Part shown: piece after piece, positions 23,939 through 33,020 of the stretch
Layout: every line of letters starts with the position of its first letter
Position numbering within the stretch: the stretch's first letter is position 1
Source: Lacunisphaera limnophila
GTDB lineage: Bacteria > Verrucomicrobiota > Verrucomicrobiia > Opitutales > Opitutaceae
Direction of reading: 5' to 3'
NCBI RefSeq assembly: GCF_001746835.1
Contig: NZ_CP016094.1
Location: forward strand, 1,612,001 to 1,676,000
DNA: 64,000 nucleotides
Made by a program: the position numbers and the translations under genes
The notes under the pieces: generated by a model
Database searches by the model: none
What the model was told of the DNA's origin: nothing
The model's input: the letters and a program-made list of their open reading frames with translations, nothing else

Positions 23939-26900
23939 ATGAAATCTCGCTTCGCGCAGCCGACGACCCTGAAACTTCTGGTGAGACTGACGCCGAGTTT
24001 TCGTTTGATCCTCACCATGGTCTTCCCGGTCCTGCTGCCCGCGGCGACGCCGGCGGCCGGCATCAGCGAACAGGCCTTGGTGGCGCGGTCGGGCCCGCGC
24101 GGGGCCACGATGTTCCGGGCCATGCCGGCTTCGGAAACTGGAATCGTGACTGAGAACAACTATTCGGATCCGACAATGTGGGCTGAGCGGCACCGGGAAC
24201 TGGAGCTCGGCGCCCTGGGAACCGGCGTGGCCATCGGCGACTATGATGGCGATGGCCGGCCGGACATTTTCGTCGTGAGCAAGACCGAGGGTAGCCGGAT
24301 GTTCCGTAATCTTGGCGGATGGAAATTCGCGGACGTGACGGTGACGGCCAGAGTGGCCGATGTTGGCGAAGCGGCGGGTATCTGGAAGCAGGGCGTCACC
24401 TTTGCGGATGTGAACAACGACGGCTGGCTTGATCTCTACGTGTGCCGCTTCGCCGCGCCCAATCTGCTCTATATGAACCAAGGCGACGGCACTTTCCGGG
24501 AAGAGGCGGCGAGCCGCGGCCTGGCCGTCATGGACGCATCGGTCATGGCCGCCTTCTGTGATTTTGATCGGGATGGCTGGCTCGACGTTTTGCTCCAGAC
24601 CAACCTGCTCGACGAGATCAAGCACCCCCAGGGGCAGAGAAATTACCTTTTCAAGAACAAGGGTGACGGCATCTTCGTCGACGTGTCCGAGCCAGCCGGG
24701 ATCTCCGGCGAGGCGCAGGGACACTCGGTCGCGTGGTGGGATTACAACCACGATGGTTGGCCCGACCTTTACGTGGCCAATGATTTCGCGCCGGAGGACA
24801 AACTCTACCGCAACAATCGGGATGGCACTTTCTCGAATGTCATCGACCAGGCGGTCCCGCATACGCCGGCCTCATCCATGGGATCGGATCAGGGCGACAT
24901 CAACAACGACGGTCTGATCGATTTGCTGGTGGCGGACATGGCCGCCACCACGCACGAGAAGGATCATCGCGGCATGGCCGCCACGCGCGGAATGGCGGTC
25001 GACCCCGTCCATCCTTCCTTGGCGCCGCAATACCCGCGGAATGCACTGTATCTTGCCACCGGCACCGACCGATGCCTCGAAGCCGCTTATCTTACCGGAC
25101 TGGAGGCGACCGATTGGACCTGGTCGGTCCGCTTTGAAGACCTCGATAATGACGGGCGACTGGACCTGCACGTCACCAATGGCATGATCAATGAGTCGCA
25201 CAACTCAGACCTACTGGGGCGGTTGATGCTGGCCCAGAATCCGGCCGAGAAAGTGCGCATAACCAAGGCCAGTCCACGGCTCGTCGAGGAGAACCTGGCC
25301 TTTCGCAATCTCGGCGACCTGCGGTTCGAAAGCGTGGGATCGGTCTGGGGCCTCAATGAGCGCGGGGTGAGTTTTGGGGCTGCTTTTGGAGATCTTGATG
25401 GCGATGGCGACCTCGACCTGGTTTATGCCAACTATCAAAAAGGCGTGACCGTCCTGCGCAACGACGCGGAGACCGGTCACCGGGTAGTATTCGCCTTGCG
25501 GGGCACGCGATCAAATCGTTTCGGGGTGGGGGCCCGGGTGCGGATTGAAACCGAGGCCGGCGGCCAGGTCCGCCAACTCGTGCTCGCTCGCGGTGTGTTG
25601 TCGAACTCAGAGCCGGTGCTTCACTTCGGTTTGGGCGAGGAGGAACGGATCAATCGGGTCACGGTGGAATGGCCCAGCGGCCAGACGCAGGAACTCACCG
25701 ACCTGGCCGCCGACCGCAAATACACCCTCACCGAGCCCGCCGGCCCCGGCGAAACTCTGTTGGTGCAGAAGCCTGCGTCACGCGGACAATTCACCGATAT
25801 GAGCCAGGCGGCAGGTTTGTCGGTGCTTTCGCGGGAATTTATGTTCGACGAACTGGTCCAGCAGCCGCTGCTCCCGTCGAGGCAGAATCAGCGTGGACCC
25901 GGTCTGGCCGTGGGGGATACCCGGGTCACCGGGCGGGCGGATATCGTGGTGGGGGGCACAGCCCGCGATCCGGCCAAGTTGCTCCATGCTGGGAGCGATG
26001 GACGGTTCACGACGAGCGAGATCCCGTTCCTGGCGACAGTGGGCCCGCTTAGCGACGGGCCGCTCCTGCTGTTTGAGGCCAATGGCGACGGGCATCCGGA
26101 TTTGCTGGTGACGAAGGGCGGCAGCGCCCGGCCCGCAGGATCAGCAGAGTTTCAACCGCGTTTGCTCTACAACGATGGCACAGGCGTATTCCAACCGGCC
26201 CCCCCGGACCGCCTGCCCCCGTTGCCGTTCAGTGTGGGCGCGTTGGCGGCCGCGGATTTCAACCGGGATGGTCAGTTGGACTTGATCATCGGGGCACGCG
26301 TTTTGCCCGGACTCTACCCGTTAACGCCCCGTAGTGCGTTACTGGTGAATCGGGGCGGGCGCTTTGAGGATATAACGGAGATCATCGCGCCCGGTTTGCG
26401 TGAGGCCGGGATGGTGACTGCCGCGTTGTGGAGCGATGTTGATCGCGATGGCTGGCCGGACCTGCTGTTAACGATTGAGTGGGGACAGGTGTTATACTTT
26501 CACAACCGCGGTGGACAGGCGTTCGAAAACTGGACGGACCGGGCCGGGTTTGCCACCGGCGGCACGGGTTGGTGGAATTCGATTGCCGCCGCGGATTTCA
26601 ACAGAGACGGGCGGAGCGATTTCGTGGTCGGAAATGTTGGTCTCAACACTCAATACCGGGCCGATGCCACCCATCCGGCCCTGCTGTTTGCGGGTGATTT
26701 CAAAGGGGACGGCACGATGCAACTGGTCGAAGGATATTTTGAAAAGAACCGGATGTTGCCGAGGCGTTCCCGCAAGGCGCTGGGGGCGTCGATCCCGGCC
26801 ATTCTGAAGCGGTTAAATCGCAACGATTATTTTGCCCGCGCAACGCTGCCGGAGATCCTAGGGGATAAGGATCTTGCCGCGGCGCAGCGCTTTGCCGCCA

Positions 26901-27559
26901 CCGAGCTCCGCAGCGGGGTGTTCCTGAGCCAGCCCGATGAGACCTATCGCTTTACCCCCCTGCCCCGTCTGGCCCAGATCGCCCCCATCAATGGCTTGTC
27001 CGCGGGTGATTTCGATGGCGATGGCTGCGCGGACATCTATGCGGTGCAGAATTCCTTTGCCCCGGTGCCGGCCGTCGGGCGCATGGATGGTGGCTTGAGC
27101 CTGCTGCTCCGTGGAGACGGTGCCGGGCAATTTGCCGCCGTGCCACCCGGCGAAAGCCATTTGCTCGTGGCGGGTGACGCCAAGGCGCTGGCGGTCCTCG
27201 ATTTTGATCAGGACGGCTGGCCGGACTTTCTGATCACGCGCAATAACGGCACGACTTTGGCCTATCGGAACAACGGCCTGCCTGGAAGAAATTCGCTGTG
27301 CATTTCCCTCCGTGGCTCCAAAGGAAACCCTGCGGCAGTCGGGGCGCGGATTTCACTGCGGCTGTCCAATGGCCGCTGGCAATCCGCCGAAATCTATGCC
27401 GGATCCGGTTATTACAGCCAGTCAGCATCCTCGGTTTTCTTTGGCTGGCCCGAGGGAATTGTCCCTCAGGAAATTTCGGTCGTGTGGCCCACCGGCGATG
27501 TCACGAATTTGCCCGTGCCGAAGAATCCGGAAACCACTTGGCGCATTGACGCTCCTTGA
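23939..27559 (+). CDS. Exported FG-GAP/CRTAC protein with two ASPIC/UnbV modules
   Basis: A 1206-residue exported protein made of two consecutive CRTAC-type modules. Each has a beta-propeller of FG-GAP/VCBS repeats with calcium-binding DxDxDG loops, for example GDYDGDGRPDIFVV, ADVNNDGWLDLYVC, CDFDRDGWLDVLLQ, GDLDGDGDLDLVYA in the first and ADFNRDGQLDLIIG, SDVDRDGWPDLLLT, LDFDQDGWPDFLIT in the second. Each closes with an ASPIC/UnbV motif: TVEWPSGQTQEL near 575 and VVWPTGDVTNL near 1180. Most CRTAC proteins have one module, so this is a fused or duplicated form. Start ATG 23939 is followed by a signal-like hydrophobic stretch at about 20-40. Likely a cell-surface or periplasmic binding protein; its ligand is unknown. 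It lies upstream of a TonB receptor gene on the same strand. Confidence 0.8.
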   Translation: MKSRFAQPTTLKLLVRLTPSFRLILTMVFPVLLPAATPAAGISEQALVARSGPRGATMFRAMPASETGIVTENNYSDPTMWAERHRELELGALGTGVAIGDYDGDGRPDIFVVSKTEGSRMFRNLGGWKFADVTVTARVADVGEAAGIWKQGVTFADVNNDGWLDLYVCRFAAPNLLYMNQGDGTFREEAASRGLAVMDASVMAAFCDFDRDGWLDVLLQTNLLDEIKHPQGQRNYLFKNKGDGIFVDVSEPAGISGEAQGHSVAWWDYNHDGWPDLYVANDFAPEDKLYRNNRDGTFSNVIDQAVPHTPASSMGSDQGDINNDGLIDLLVADMAATTHEKDHRGMAATRGMAVDPVHPSLAPQYPRNALYLATGTDRCLEAAYLTGLEATDWTWSVRFEDLDNDGRLDLHVTNGMINESHNSDLLGRLMLAQNPAEKVRITKASPRLVEENLAFRNLGDLRFESVGSVWGLNERGVSFGAAFGDLDGDGDLDLVYANYQKGVTVLRNDAETGHRVVFALRGTRSNRFGVGARVRIETEAGGQVRQLVLARGVLSNSEPVLHFGLGEEERINRVTVEWPSGQTQELTDLAADRKYTLTEPAGPGETLLVQKPASRGQFTDMSQAAGLSVLSREFMFDELVQQPLLPSRQNQRGPGLAVGDTRVTGRADIVVGGTARDPAKLLHAGSDGRFTTSEIPFLATVGPLSDGPLLLFEANGDGHPDLLVTKGGSARPAGSAEFQPRLLYNDGTGVFQPAPPDRLPPLPFSVGALAAADFNRDGQLDLIIGARVLPGLYPLTPRSALLVNRGGRFEDITEIIAPGLREAGMVTAALWSDVDRDGWPDLLLTIEWGQVLYFHNRGGQAFENWTDRAGFATGGTGWWNSIAAADFNRDGRSDFVVGNVGLNTQYRADATHPALLFAGDFKGDGTMQLVEGYFEKNRMLPRRSRKALGASIPAILKRLNRNDYFARATLPEILGDKDLAAAQRFAATELRSGVFLSQPDETYRFTPLPRLAQIAPINGLSAGDFDGDGCADIYAVQNSFAPVPAVGRMDGGLSLLLRGDGAGQFAAVPPGESHLLVAGDAKALAVLDFDQDGWPDFLITRNNGTTLAYRNNGLPGRNSLCISLRGSKGNPAAVGARISLRLSNGRWQSAEIYAGSGYYSQSASSVFFGWPEGIVPQEISVVWPTGDVTNLPVPKNPETTWRIDAP

Positions 27560-27739
27560 TTCTGAGGGTGGGCAGGAATGCGCGGTGATCGCTTTCTGGG
27601 TCTAGCAGGCAGCGATGGGTGAAACAGAGACAGCCCTGCGTGCAACAGGGTGGTTGAGTGCAACCATTGGACGAAAAGATATACAATTAAAGCAAAGGGT
27701 CCGTTGCCGGCATTGCCCCAGGGTGTCACCAACTCGCCC

Positions 27740-27753
27740 CAGAAATCGATCAG
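27740..27753 (+). promoter_or_regulatory. Candidate operator, weaker match to CTRATATCRATYAG
   Basis: CAGAAATCGATCAG matches 12 of 14 positions of the motif found at 34517-34530 and 62159-62172. With the following TTC it shares ATCRATCAGTTC with the 34517 site. It lies 117 bp before the TonB receptor start. Confidence 0.35.
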
Positions 27754-27783
27754 TTCACCCCATTACCCCCCCGGTTGACTGTT

Positions 27784-27805
27784 CAGGCTCGATCCGTCGA
27801 GCCTG
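27784..27805 (+). promoter_or_regulatory. Perfect hairpin in TonB receptor leader
   Basis: CAGGCTCGA-TCCG-TCGAGCCTG: 9-bp perfect stem and 4-base loop, 65 bp before the receptor start, with no T-run behind it. It could be an operator or a leader RNA structure. Confidence 0.4.
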
Positions 27806-27870
27806 GATCGGAAACCCCAAGAAATAACCCTACCGGTTCTGCTTACTCGCAGGATCTCCACCGCAAAACC

Positions 27871-30858
27871 ATGAATCCTAACACCATGTCTCGTCGTTCT
27901 GTTCGCTGGTTGGGCCGAAGTCTGATGCTCAGCGTTGGCCTGATTTCGTTGCAGGCCCAGCAAGTCAATCAGAGCAATCCTGCCGAACAGTCGGGTCCCA
28001 CGCCGGCCAAACCGGTGGTCCTGGAATCCGCCAAACCCGATGAGGAAGTGCTGGTGCTCTCCCCGTTCGTTGTCGATGCCAGTCAGGATAAGGGCTATCG
28101 GGCGACCAGCACCTTGGCCGGCAGCCGCATCAACACGCAAATGAAGGATGTCGCCGCCCCGGTCACCGTGTTGACCAAAGAGTTTCTTGATGACTTGGGG
28201 GCGGTTGGAATCAACGATGTAATGAGCTATCTGGCGAACGGTGAAGGCACCGGTTCCTACACCCAGACCAATGCCGTGTTGGGAGCACCCTCAGACGAGA
28301 TCGTGCAGAATCCCACGACTGCGCAACGCGTCCGCGGCCTCCAATCCGCGGACATCACCCGCGACTATTACTACAGCCTTTCCAACGGTGTCGGGTTTGA
28401 TTCCTACAATCTGGATCAGGTCACATTGAGCCGCGGACCGAATTCAATCCTCGCGGGCCTGGGTTCACCGGCCGGTATCATCAACTATTCGCCGCAACAG
28501 GCGGGCCTAGGTCGGAACTCCACGGAAGTGAGCTATCGCTTCGGCAGCTGGGGTGACCAGCGCGCCACCTTGAACAGCAATCTGGTCTTGGCCGATGATA
28601 AACTGGCTGTGCGCGTTGCTGGTGCTTGGAGTGAAAAAGGCTACAAGCAGCAACCGGCGTTCAATAAAGACCAGCGGCTCTATTTCGCCGCCACTTTCAA
28701 GCCCTGGCAGAAGACCAGTGTGCGGGCTTCCTACGAACAGGTTGCCATCGACCGCAATCTGCCAAACACACTCACTCCGGAGGATGGGGTCACGCAATGG
28801 GTGAGCGAAGGTAAGCCGACGGCCTCTCCTCCGGCGACGCCCGCGTACAGTTTTCCCGCTTTTGATGGCGCTGGGCAGACGCTGATCTACAATACGGCGG
28901 GCGTGCTGGTCGGGGCCCAACCGATGAACGCCCCGAACAGCCGGACCTATGCCCAGAAAAATCTCACGGGGGTCAAAATTTGGACCCCGCTGCGCCTGAA
29001 CCACAACCGCTACCTCGACTTGGAGAACCTCAACACCAACGCCCAGTTTGCGGACATCACCTACAAGACCTACACGTTCTCCATCGACCAGGAAATCCTC
29101 CCCAATCTGAATGCGAATGTAGGATACACGCGGGAAGATATTGAGCAGGAGCGTATCGTGCTCTACCGCCCGCAGTACACGATTCTCAATATCGACGTCA
29201 ATACGACGACCCCGTGGGGTGCTCCGAATCCGTTCTTCGGCCAGCTCTACATGGATCAGCGCGGCTTGGACAACAAGAACACCTCGGACAACAAAAACGA
29301 AGTCATGCGCGGCACGCTGACCTATGACCTGGATCTCAACAAGCACAGCAAGTGGCTTGGGCGGTGGCGTCTGACGGGCTTTGCCGAGAGCCGGGAAACC
29401 AATTTCAATTCCTTTGGCTACACGACCAACGCCACGTTCAGTTCGGGTGCCGCGATGACCCAGCTCAATGCCAGGCACTACCTCGGTGGCTCCTTTGACA
29501 AGCCGGCGACTACGGTCCCCATCTATCATGGTCTGGTTTCGAGCGTGCCGCACGCCTACTTCGACTCGGCCACCAGCAGCTGGAAATCCGACACGCTGAC
29601 CAGCAGCTATGTTCAGGGTGCCAACAACAAGCGCCTGGACAAACTGGATACTTCAGCCGTGGTGTTGCAAACTTGGCTGTGGGACGACCGCATCGTGGGT
29701 CTCTTTGGCTACCGCAAGGACAAGAATGGCTCGGCCACCCTGACCAGTCAGGGTACACCGGTCAGTGCTTCGGCTGCTTTCCCGGCCTTGACGGAACTCA
29801 GCGGCACGACCCGCTCCCTGGGTGTGGTCTACCATGCCACCAAGTGGCTGAGCTTCCACTACAACAAGTCGGATAATTTCGTGCCCAACGCCGGCTCGAT
29901 CGACCTGTTGGGTAATCCCACGCCTTCGCCCACCGGCGAAGGTACCGATTACGGTGCTTCCTTCAACCTGTTCGACGACAAGCTGAACCTTAAACTCAAC
30001 ATTTATGAGCTGGAGTCCAAGGACGGCCCGGCTGGCAGTGACGCCTCCTTCGCGGGTTGGTGGTCGATGCCGTGGTTTGACACCGATGTCATGAAGGCCT
30101 TGGCCACCCAAGCCGGCAAACCGTACCAGCAGGGCATCCAGGCGGGATTGATCTATGGCGATCCCCGCCTAACCAATGGCTACACGGCCAACAGCATTTC
30201 CAAGGGCTTGGAATTGGAGGCAACCTACAACGTGACCAAGAACTGGCGCATCATGGGCAGCATCTCCAAGCAGGATGCCAAGCAATCCGGCGTGGCGGTT
30301 CCGCTGACCGAGTTCATCAACAAGCGCATTGAATACTATAAGGCTCAGGGGCTTTGGACCGGCGTCGTCGGGGCCGGCATCTGGGGTGCCGCCCAAACTG
30401 GCGAGCAACACTACAACCAGTGGGTGCTGCCGGGCGTCATCGCCTATCAAGCCAGCGACGGCAAGCCCTCGCAGCAGATCGCGGAATGGCACGCCAGTGG
30501 TCTCACCAACTACAGCTTCACTGAGGGCAAGCTGAAGGGCTGGGATATCGGCGGTGGCCTGCGCTACGTGGACAAGGCCGTCATCGGGAATCCCGCCTTC
30601 ACGAACGCATCCGGCGCCGTTACAGGACTGGACACGGCCAATCCCTACACCGAGGACAGCTATGTGGGCGTTGATGCGTGGATCGGATATTCCACCAAGT
30701 GGCGGGAAAAATATGATGTGTCGTTCAACCTCTACGTCTACGACCTGCAGGAAAGCGGCGGCTTCCGCGCCATCGGAGCCAATTCTGATGGCACGAGGGC
30801 GGTATTCCGCATTATTCAGCCGCGTAGCTTCTACTTCACTACCAAGCTGAAATTCTGA
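27871..30858 (+). CDS. TonB-dependent receptor, SusC-like, LSPFVV type
   Basis: Outer-membrane receptor of 995 residues from ATG 27871 (an ATG at 27886 is also possible). A signal peptide to QAQ (about residue 30) is followed by a linker with 'EVLVLSPFVVDASQDKGY', the hallmark of this receptor group in Opitutaceae-like bacteria. The plug follows ('GSRINTQMKDVAAPVTVLTK', 'LDQVTLSRGPNSILAGLGSP'), then a long barrel that ends in Phe (FYFTTKLKF). It is followed by a strong terminator and the GH42/esterase pair and preceded by the double CRTAC protein. Probably imports an oligosaccharide, possibly galactose-containing in view of GH42; no SusD-like gene is present. Confidence 0.88.
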   Translation: MNPNTMSRRSVRWLGRSLMLSVGLISLQAQQVNQSNPAEQSGPTPAKPVVLESAKPDEEVLVLSPFVVDASQDKGYRATSTLAGSRINTQMKDVAAPVTVLTKEFLDDLGAVGINDVMSYLANGEGTGSYTQTNAVLGAPSDEIVQNPTTAQRVRGLQSADITRDYYYSLSNGVGFDSYNLDQVTLSRGPNSILAGLGSPAGIINYSPQQAGLGRNSTEVSYRFGSWGDQRATLNSNLVLADDKLAVRVAGAWSEKGYKQQPAFNKDQRLYFAATFKPWQKTSVRASYEQVAIDRNLPNTLTPEDGVTQWVSEGKPTASPPATPAYSFPAFDGAGQTLIYNTAGVLVGAQPMNAPNSRTYAQKNLTGVKIWTPLRLNHNRYLDLENLNTNAQFADITYKTYTFSIDQEILPNLNANVGYTREDIEQERIVLYRPQYTILNIDVNTTTPWGAPNPFFGQLYMDQRGLDNKNTSDNKNEVMRGTLTYDLDLNKHSKWLGRWRLTGFAESRETNFNSFGYTTNATFSSGAAMTQLNARHYLGGSFDKPATTVPIYHGLVSSVPHAYFDSATSSWKSDTLTSSYVQGANNKRLDKLDTSAVVLQTWLWDDRIVGLFGYRKDKNGSATLTSQGTPVSASAAFPALTELSGTTRSLGVVYHATKWLSFHYNKSDNFVPNAGSIDLLGNPTPSPTGEGTDYGASFNLFDDKLNLKLNIYELESKDGPAGSDASFAGWWSMPWFDTDVMKALATQAGKPYQQGIQAGLIYGDPRLTNGYTANSISKGLELEATYNVTKNWRIMGSISKQDAKQSGVAVPLTEFINKRIEYYKAQGLWTGVVGAGIWGAAQTGEQHYNQWVLPGVIAYQASDGKPSQQIAEWHASGLTNYSFTEGKLKGWDIGGGLRYVDKAVIGNPAFTNASGAVTGLDTANPYTEDSYVGVDAWIGYSTKWREKYDVSFNLYVYDLQESGGFRAIGANSDGTRAVFRIIQPRSFYFTTKLKF

Positions 30859-30890
30859 CGCCACGGGTGTGGACCAGAGGTCTGGCGAAC

Positions 30891-30925
30891 AACCCTCTCG
30901 GTAAGACCGAGAGGGTTTGTTTTCT
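30891..30925 (+). terminator. Rho-independent terminator of the TonB receptor gene
   Basis: Perfect 12-bp stem AACCCTCTCGGT/ACCGAGAGGGTT with AAG loop, followed by TGTTTTCT. It lies 32 bp after the receptor stop and before the GH42 gene. Confidence 0.92.
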
Positions 30926-30974
30926 CCCAAAGCACCCACCAATCGATCACCCTTGTTCCTATGCCGAAACCGGC

Positions 30975-33020
30975 ATGACGTCCTTCCCGATGGTACATCA
31001 TCCTTTGAATTCCCGGCCCTTGCCCAAGCACATCGCCTATGGCGGGGACTATAATCCGGAACAGTGGGCCGAGGCGGTCTGGCAGGAGGATGTCCAGCTC
31101 ATGCGCGAGGCCGGAGTGAATCTGGTGACCGTGGGCGTGTTCAGCTGGGCCAAGTTGCAACCGAGCGAGCGGCGGTTTGATTTCGGCTGGCTCGACCGGG
31201 TGTTGGACCTTCTGCATAGCAATGGGATCGGGGTTTGCCTTGCGACCGCCACAGCGTCGCCGCCGCCTTGGCTTTCGATCCAGTATCCAGAAATCCTGCC
31301 GATCCTGGCTGACGGCGTGCAACTGCAGGCGGGGGCCCGGCAGCATTACTCCCCCAGCAGCAGGATCTATCGCAAGTTTGCCCAAAGATTGGTGACACGG
31401 ATGGCGCGCCGGTATCGCAAGCATCCTGCGCTGGTCACCTGGCACATCAACAATGAGTATGGCTGTCATGTGCCGGAGGGCTGCCATGGTCCGGATAGCA
31501 CCCTGGCCTTCCGGGATTGGTTGCGGGCAAAATACTCCACGCTCGATGAGTTGAACGAGGCCTGGGGTACCGCCTTCTGGAGCCAGCAATACGGCCGGTG
31601 GGAAGAGGTGCTCACTCCCAGGCGAGCTCCTTATCACAGCAACCCCACCCAATGCCTGGATTTCAAGCGATTCACCAGCGACGCATTTCTTGCGCTGTAT
31701 CGGATGGAATTGGGGATCCTGCGCAGAGCTACGCCGGACATTCCGGTTACGACCAACTTCATGGGCTTCTTCAAGCCGCTGGACTATCGGGCCTGGTCCC
31801 CGGAGCTCGATTACATCTCCTGGGACAGTTATCCGGATCCCGGCGACGAGGCTGCGGCGCGCCATGCAGCGGCGGCGGGGCATGACCTGATGCGGTCACT
31901 CAAACCGGATCGCCCGTTTTACCTGATGGAGCAGGCGACCTCCTATGTTAATTGGCGGCAGGTCAACCTGCCGAAGCGCCCGGGCCTGATGCGCCTGCAC
32001 AGTCTGCAATCAGTCGCGCGGGGTGGCGATGGCGTCCTGTTTTTCCAGTGGCGGCAATCCAAGGCCGGCGCGGAAAAATTCCACAGCGGCATGGTGCCGC
32101 ATGTGGCGATTGCCAAAAGCCGGGTCTTCGCCGAGGTGCGGTCACTCGGAGCCGAATTGAAGAAACTACAAGGCGTCACAGGATCGTTGGTCCGGAACCG
32201 CGTCGCGATCGCCTTTGACTGGCATGCGTGGTGGGCGGTGGAGCTGGAATCCAAACCCGGCCGGATTGACTATGCCGGTTGGACCAACCAGCTGCACCGG
32301 TGGTTCTACCAGCGGAACATTGGCGTGGATTTCGTCCACCCCGGCAGCGACCTGGGTTGCTATAATCTGGTGCTGGCGCCCGCGCTTTACCTGCTGTCGG
32401 CCAGTGACGCCGCCAATGTGGAAAAGCATGTGGCCGGCGGAGGCACTTTGCTCGCCACCTATTTCTCGGGCATCGTTAACGAGAGAGAGCAAGTCGTGAC
32501 CGGCGGCTACCCGGCCCTGCTCAGCAAGACCCTTGGACTGTGGGTCGAGGAATGGGTCCCCTACCCGGAAGGACGGGGCAACCAGGTGCGGTTTGGGGGT
32601 CAGCGCTACCGGTGCGACCATTGGTGCGACCTCCTGCACCTTGAGGGAGCCAAGGCGCTTGCGACCTATGCCGGTGACTACTTCGCCGGGCGCGTGGCCG
32701 TCACACAGAACAAGTTTGGCCGCGGCCAGGCCTTTTATCTGGGGACACGGCTCGATGTATCGGGCTTGGACCGGTTGCTCACCCTCGTGGGACGGGCCGC
32801 GGGCGTGCAGGCGGTGTTGCCTGCTCCGCCGAACGTGGAGATCACCCTGCGCGAAGGTGCGGCGGCGCGATATTTGTTTCTGCTCAATCATGGCGACAAA
32901 TCTGCCCGGATATCCCTGCAGGGTTTGCACGGACGGGAACTGCTGGAGAACCGTAAAGTGGCGGAATCACTGGTCGTGCCGCCGCTGGATGTCCGCGTGA
33001 TTCAGCTGCCTAAAAAATGA
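30975..33020 (+). CDS. Beta-galactosidase, glycoside hydrolase family 42
   Basis: GH42 enzyme of 681 residues with the full three-domain plan (TIM barrel, trimerisation/Rossmann-like domain, C-terminal beta domain). The N-terminus 'AYGGDYNPEQW' is the family opening. The acid/base Glu is in TWHINNEYG (near residue 160) and the nucleophile Glu in FYLMEQATS (near 318), the usual spacing. No signal peptide, so it is probably cytoplasmic and acts on imported beta-galactosides or galacto-oligosaccharides. ATG 30975 was chosen; ATG 30990 is an alternative. Its stop overlaps the start of the following esterase gene, so the pair is coupled. Confidence 0.92.
   Translation: MTSFPMVHHPLNSRPLPKHIAYGGDYNPEQWAEAVWQEDVQLMREAGVNLVTVGVFSWAKLQPSERRFDFGWLDRVLDLLHSNGIGVCLATATASPPPWLSIQYPEILPILADGVQLQAGARQHYSPSSRIYRKFAQRLVTRMARRYRKHPALVTWHINNEYGCHVPEGCHGPDSTLAFRDWLRAKYSTLDELNEAWGTAFWSQQYGRWEEVLTPRRAPYHSNPTQCLDFKRFTSDAFLALYRMELGILRRATPDIPVTTNFMGFFKPLDYRAWSPELDYISWDSYPDPGDEAAARHAAAAGHDLMRSLKPDRPFYLMEQATSYVNWRQVNLPKRPGLMRLHSLQSVARGGDGVLFFQWRQSKAGAEKFHSGMVPHVAIAKSRVFAEVRSLGAELKKLQGVTGSLVRNRVAIAFDWHAWWAVELESKPGRIDYAGWTNQLHRWFYQRNIGVDFVHPGSDLGCYNLVLAPALYLLSASDAANVEKHVAGGGTLLATYFSGIVNEREQVVTGGYPALLSKTLGLWVEEWVPYPEGRGNQVRFGGQRYRCDHWCDLLHLEGAKALATYAGDYFAGRVAVTQNKFGRGQAFYLGTRLDVSGLDRLLTLVGRAAGVQAVLPAPPNVEITLREGAAARYLFLLNHGDKSARISLQGLHGRELLENRKVAESLVVPPLDVRVIQLPKK

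Larger units (their letters stand above)
27560..27870. promoter_or_regulatory. Intergenic leader before TonB receptor
   Basis: 311 bp without a gene. It contains a possible operator at 27740-27753 and a perfect hairpin at 27784-27805. An AT-rich patch (AAAAGATATACAATTAAAG, near 27674-27692) could be part of a promoter, but no well-spaced -35 box is evident. Confidence 0.45.

Noticed and set aside
27654-27685. Possible promoter TTGAGT with TATACA before the TonB receptor
   Set aside because: The spacer would be 20 bp and the boxes are poor; too weak to list as a promoter.
30947-30960. ATCGATCA upstream of GH42 as a fourth copy of the shared operator
   Set aside because: Only the right half matches; the left half and the final base differ.
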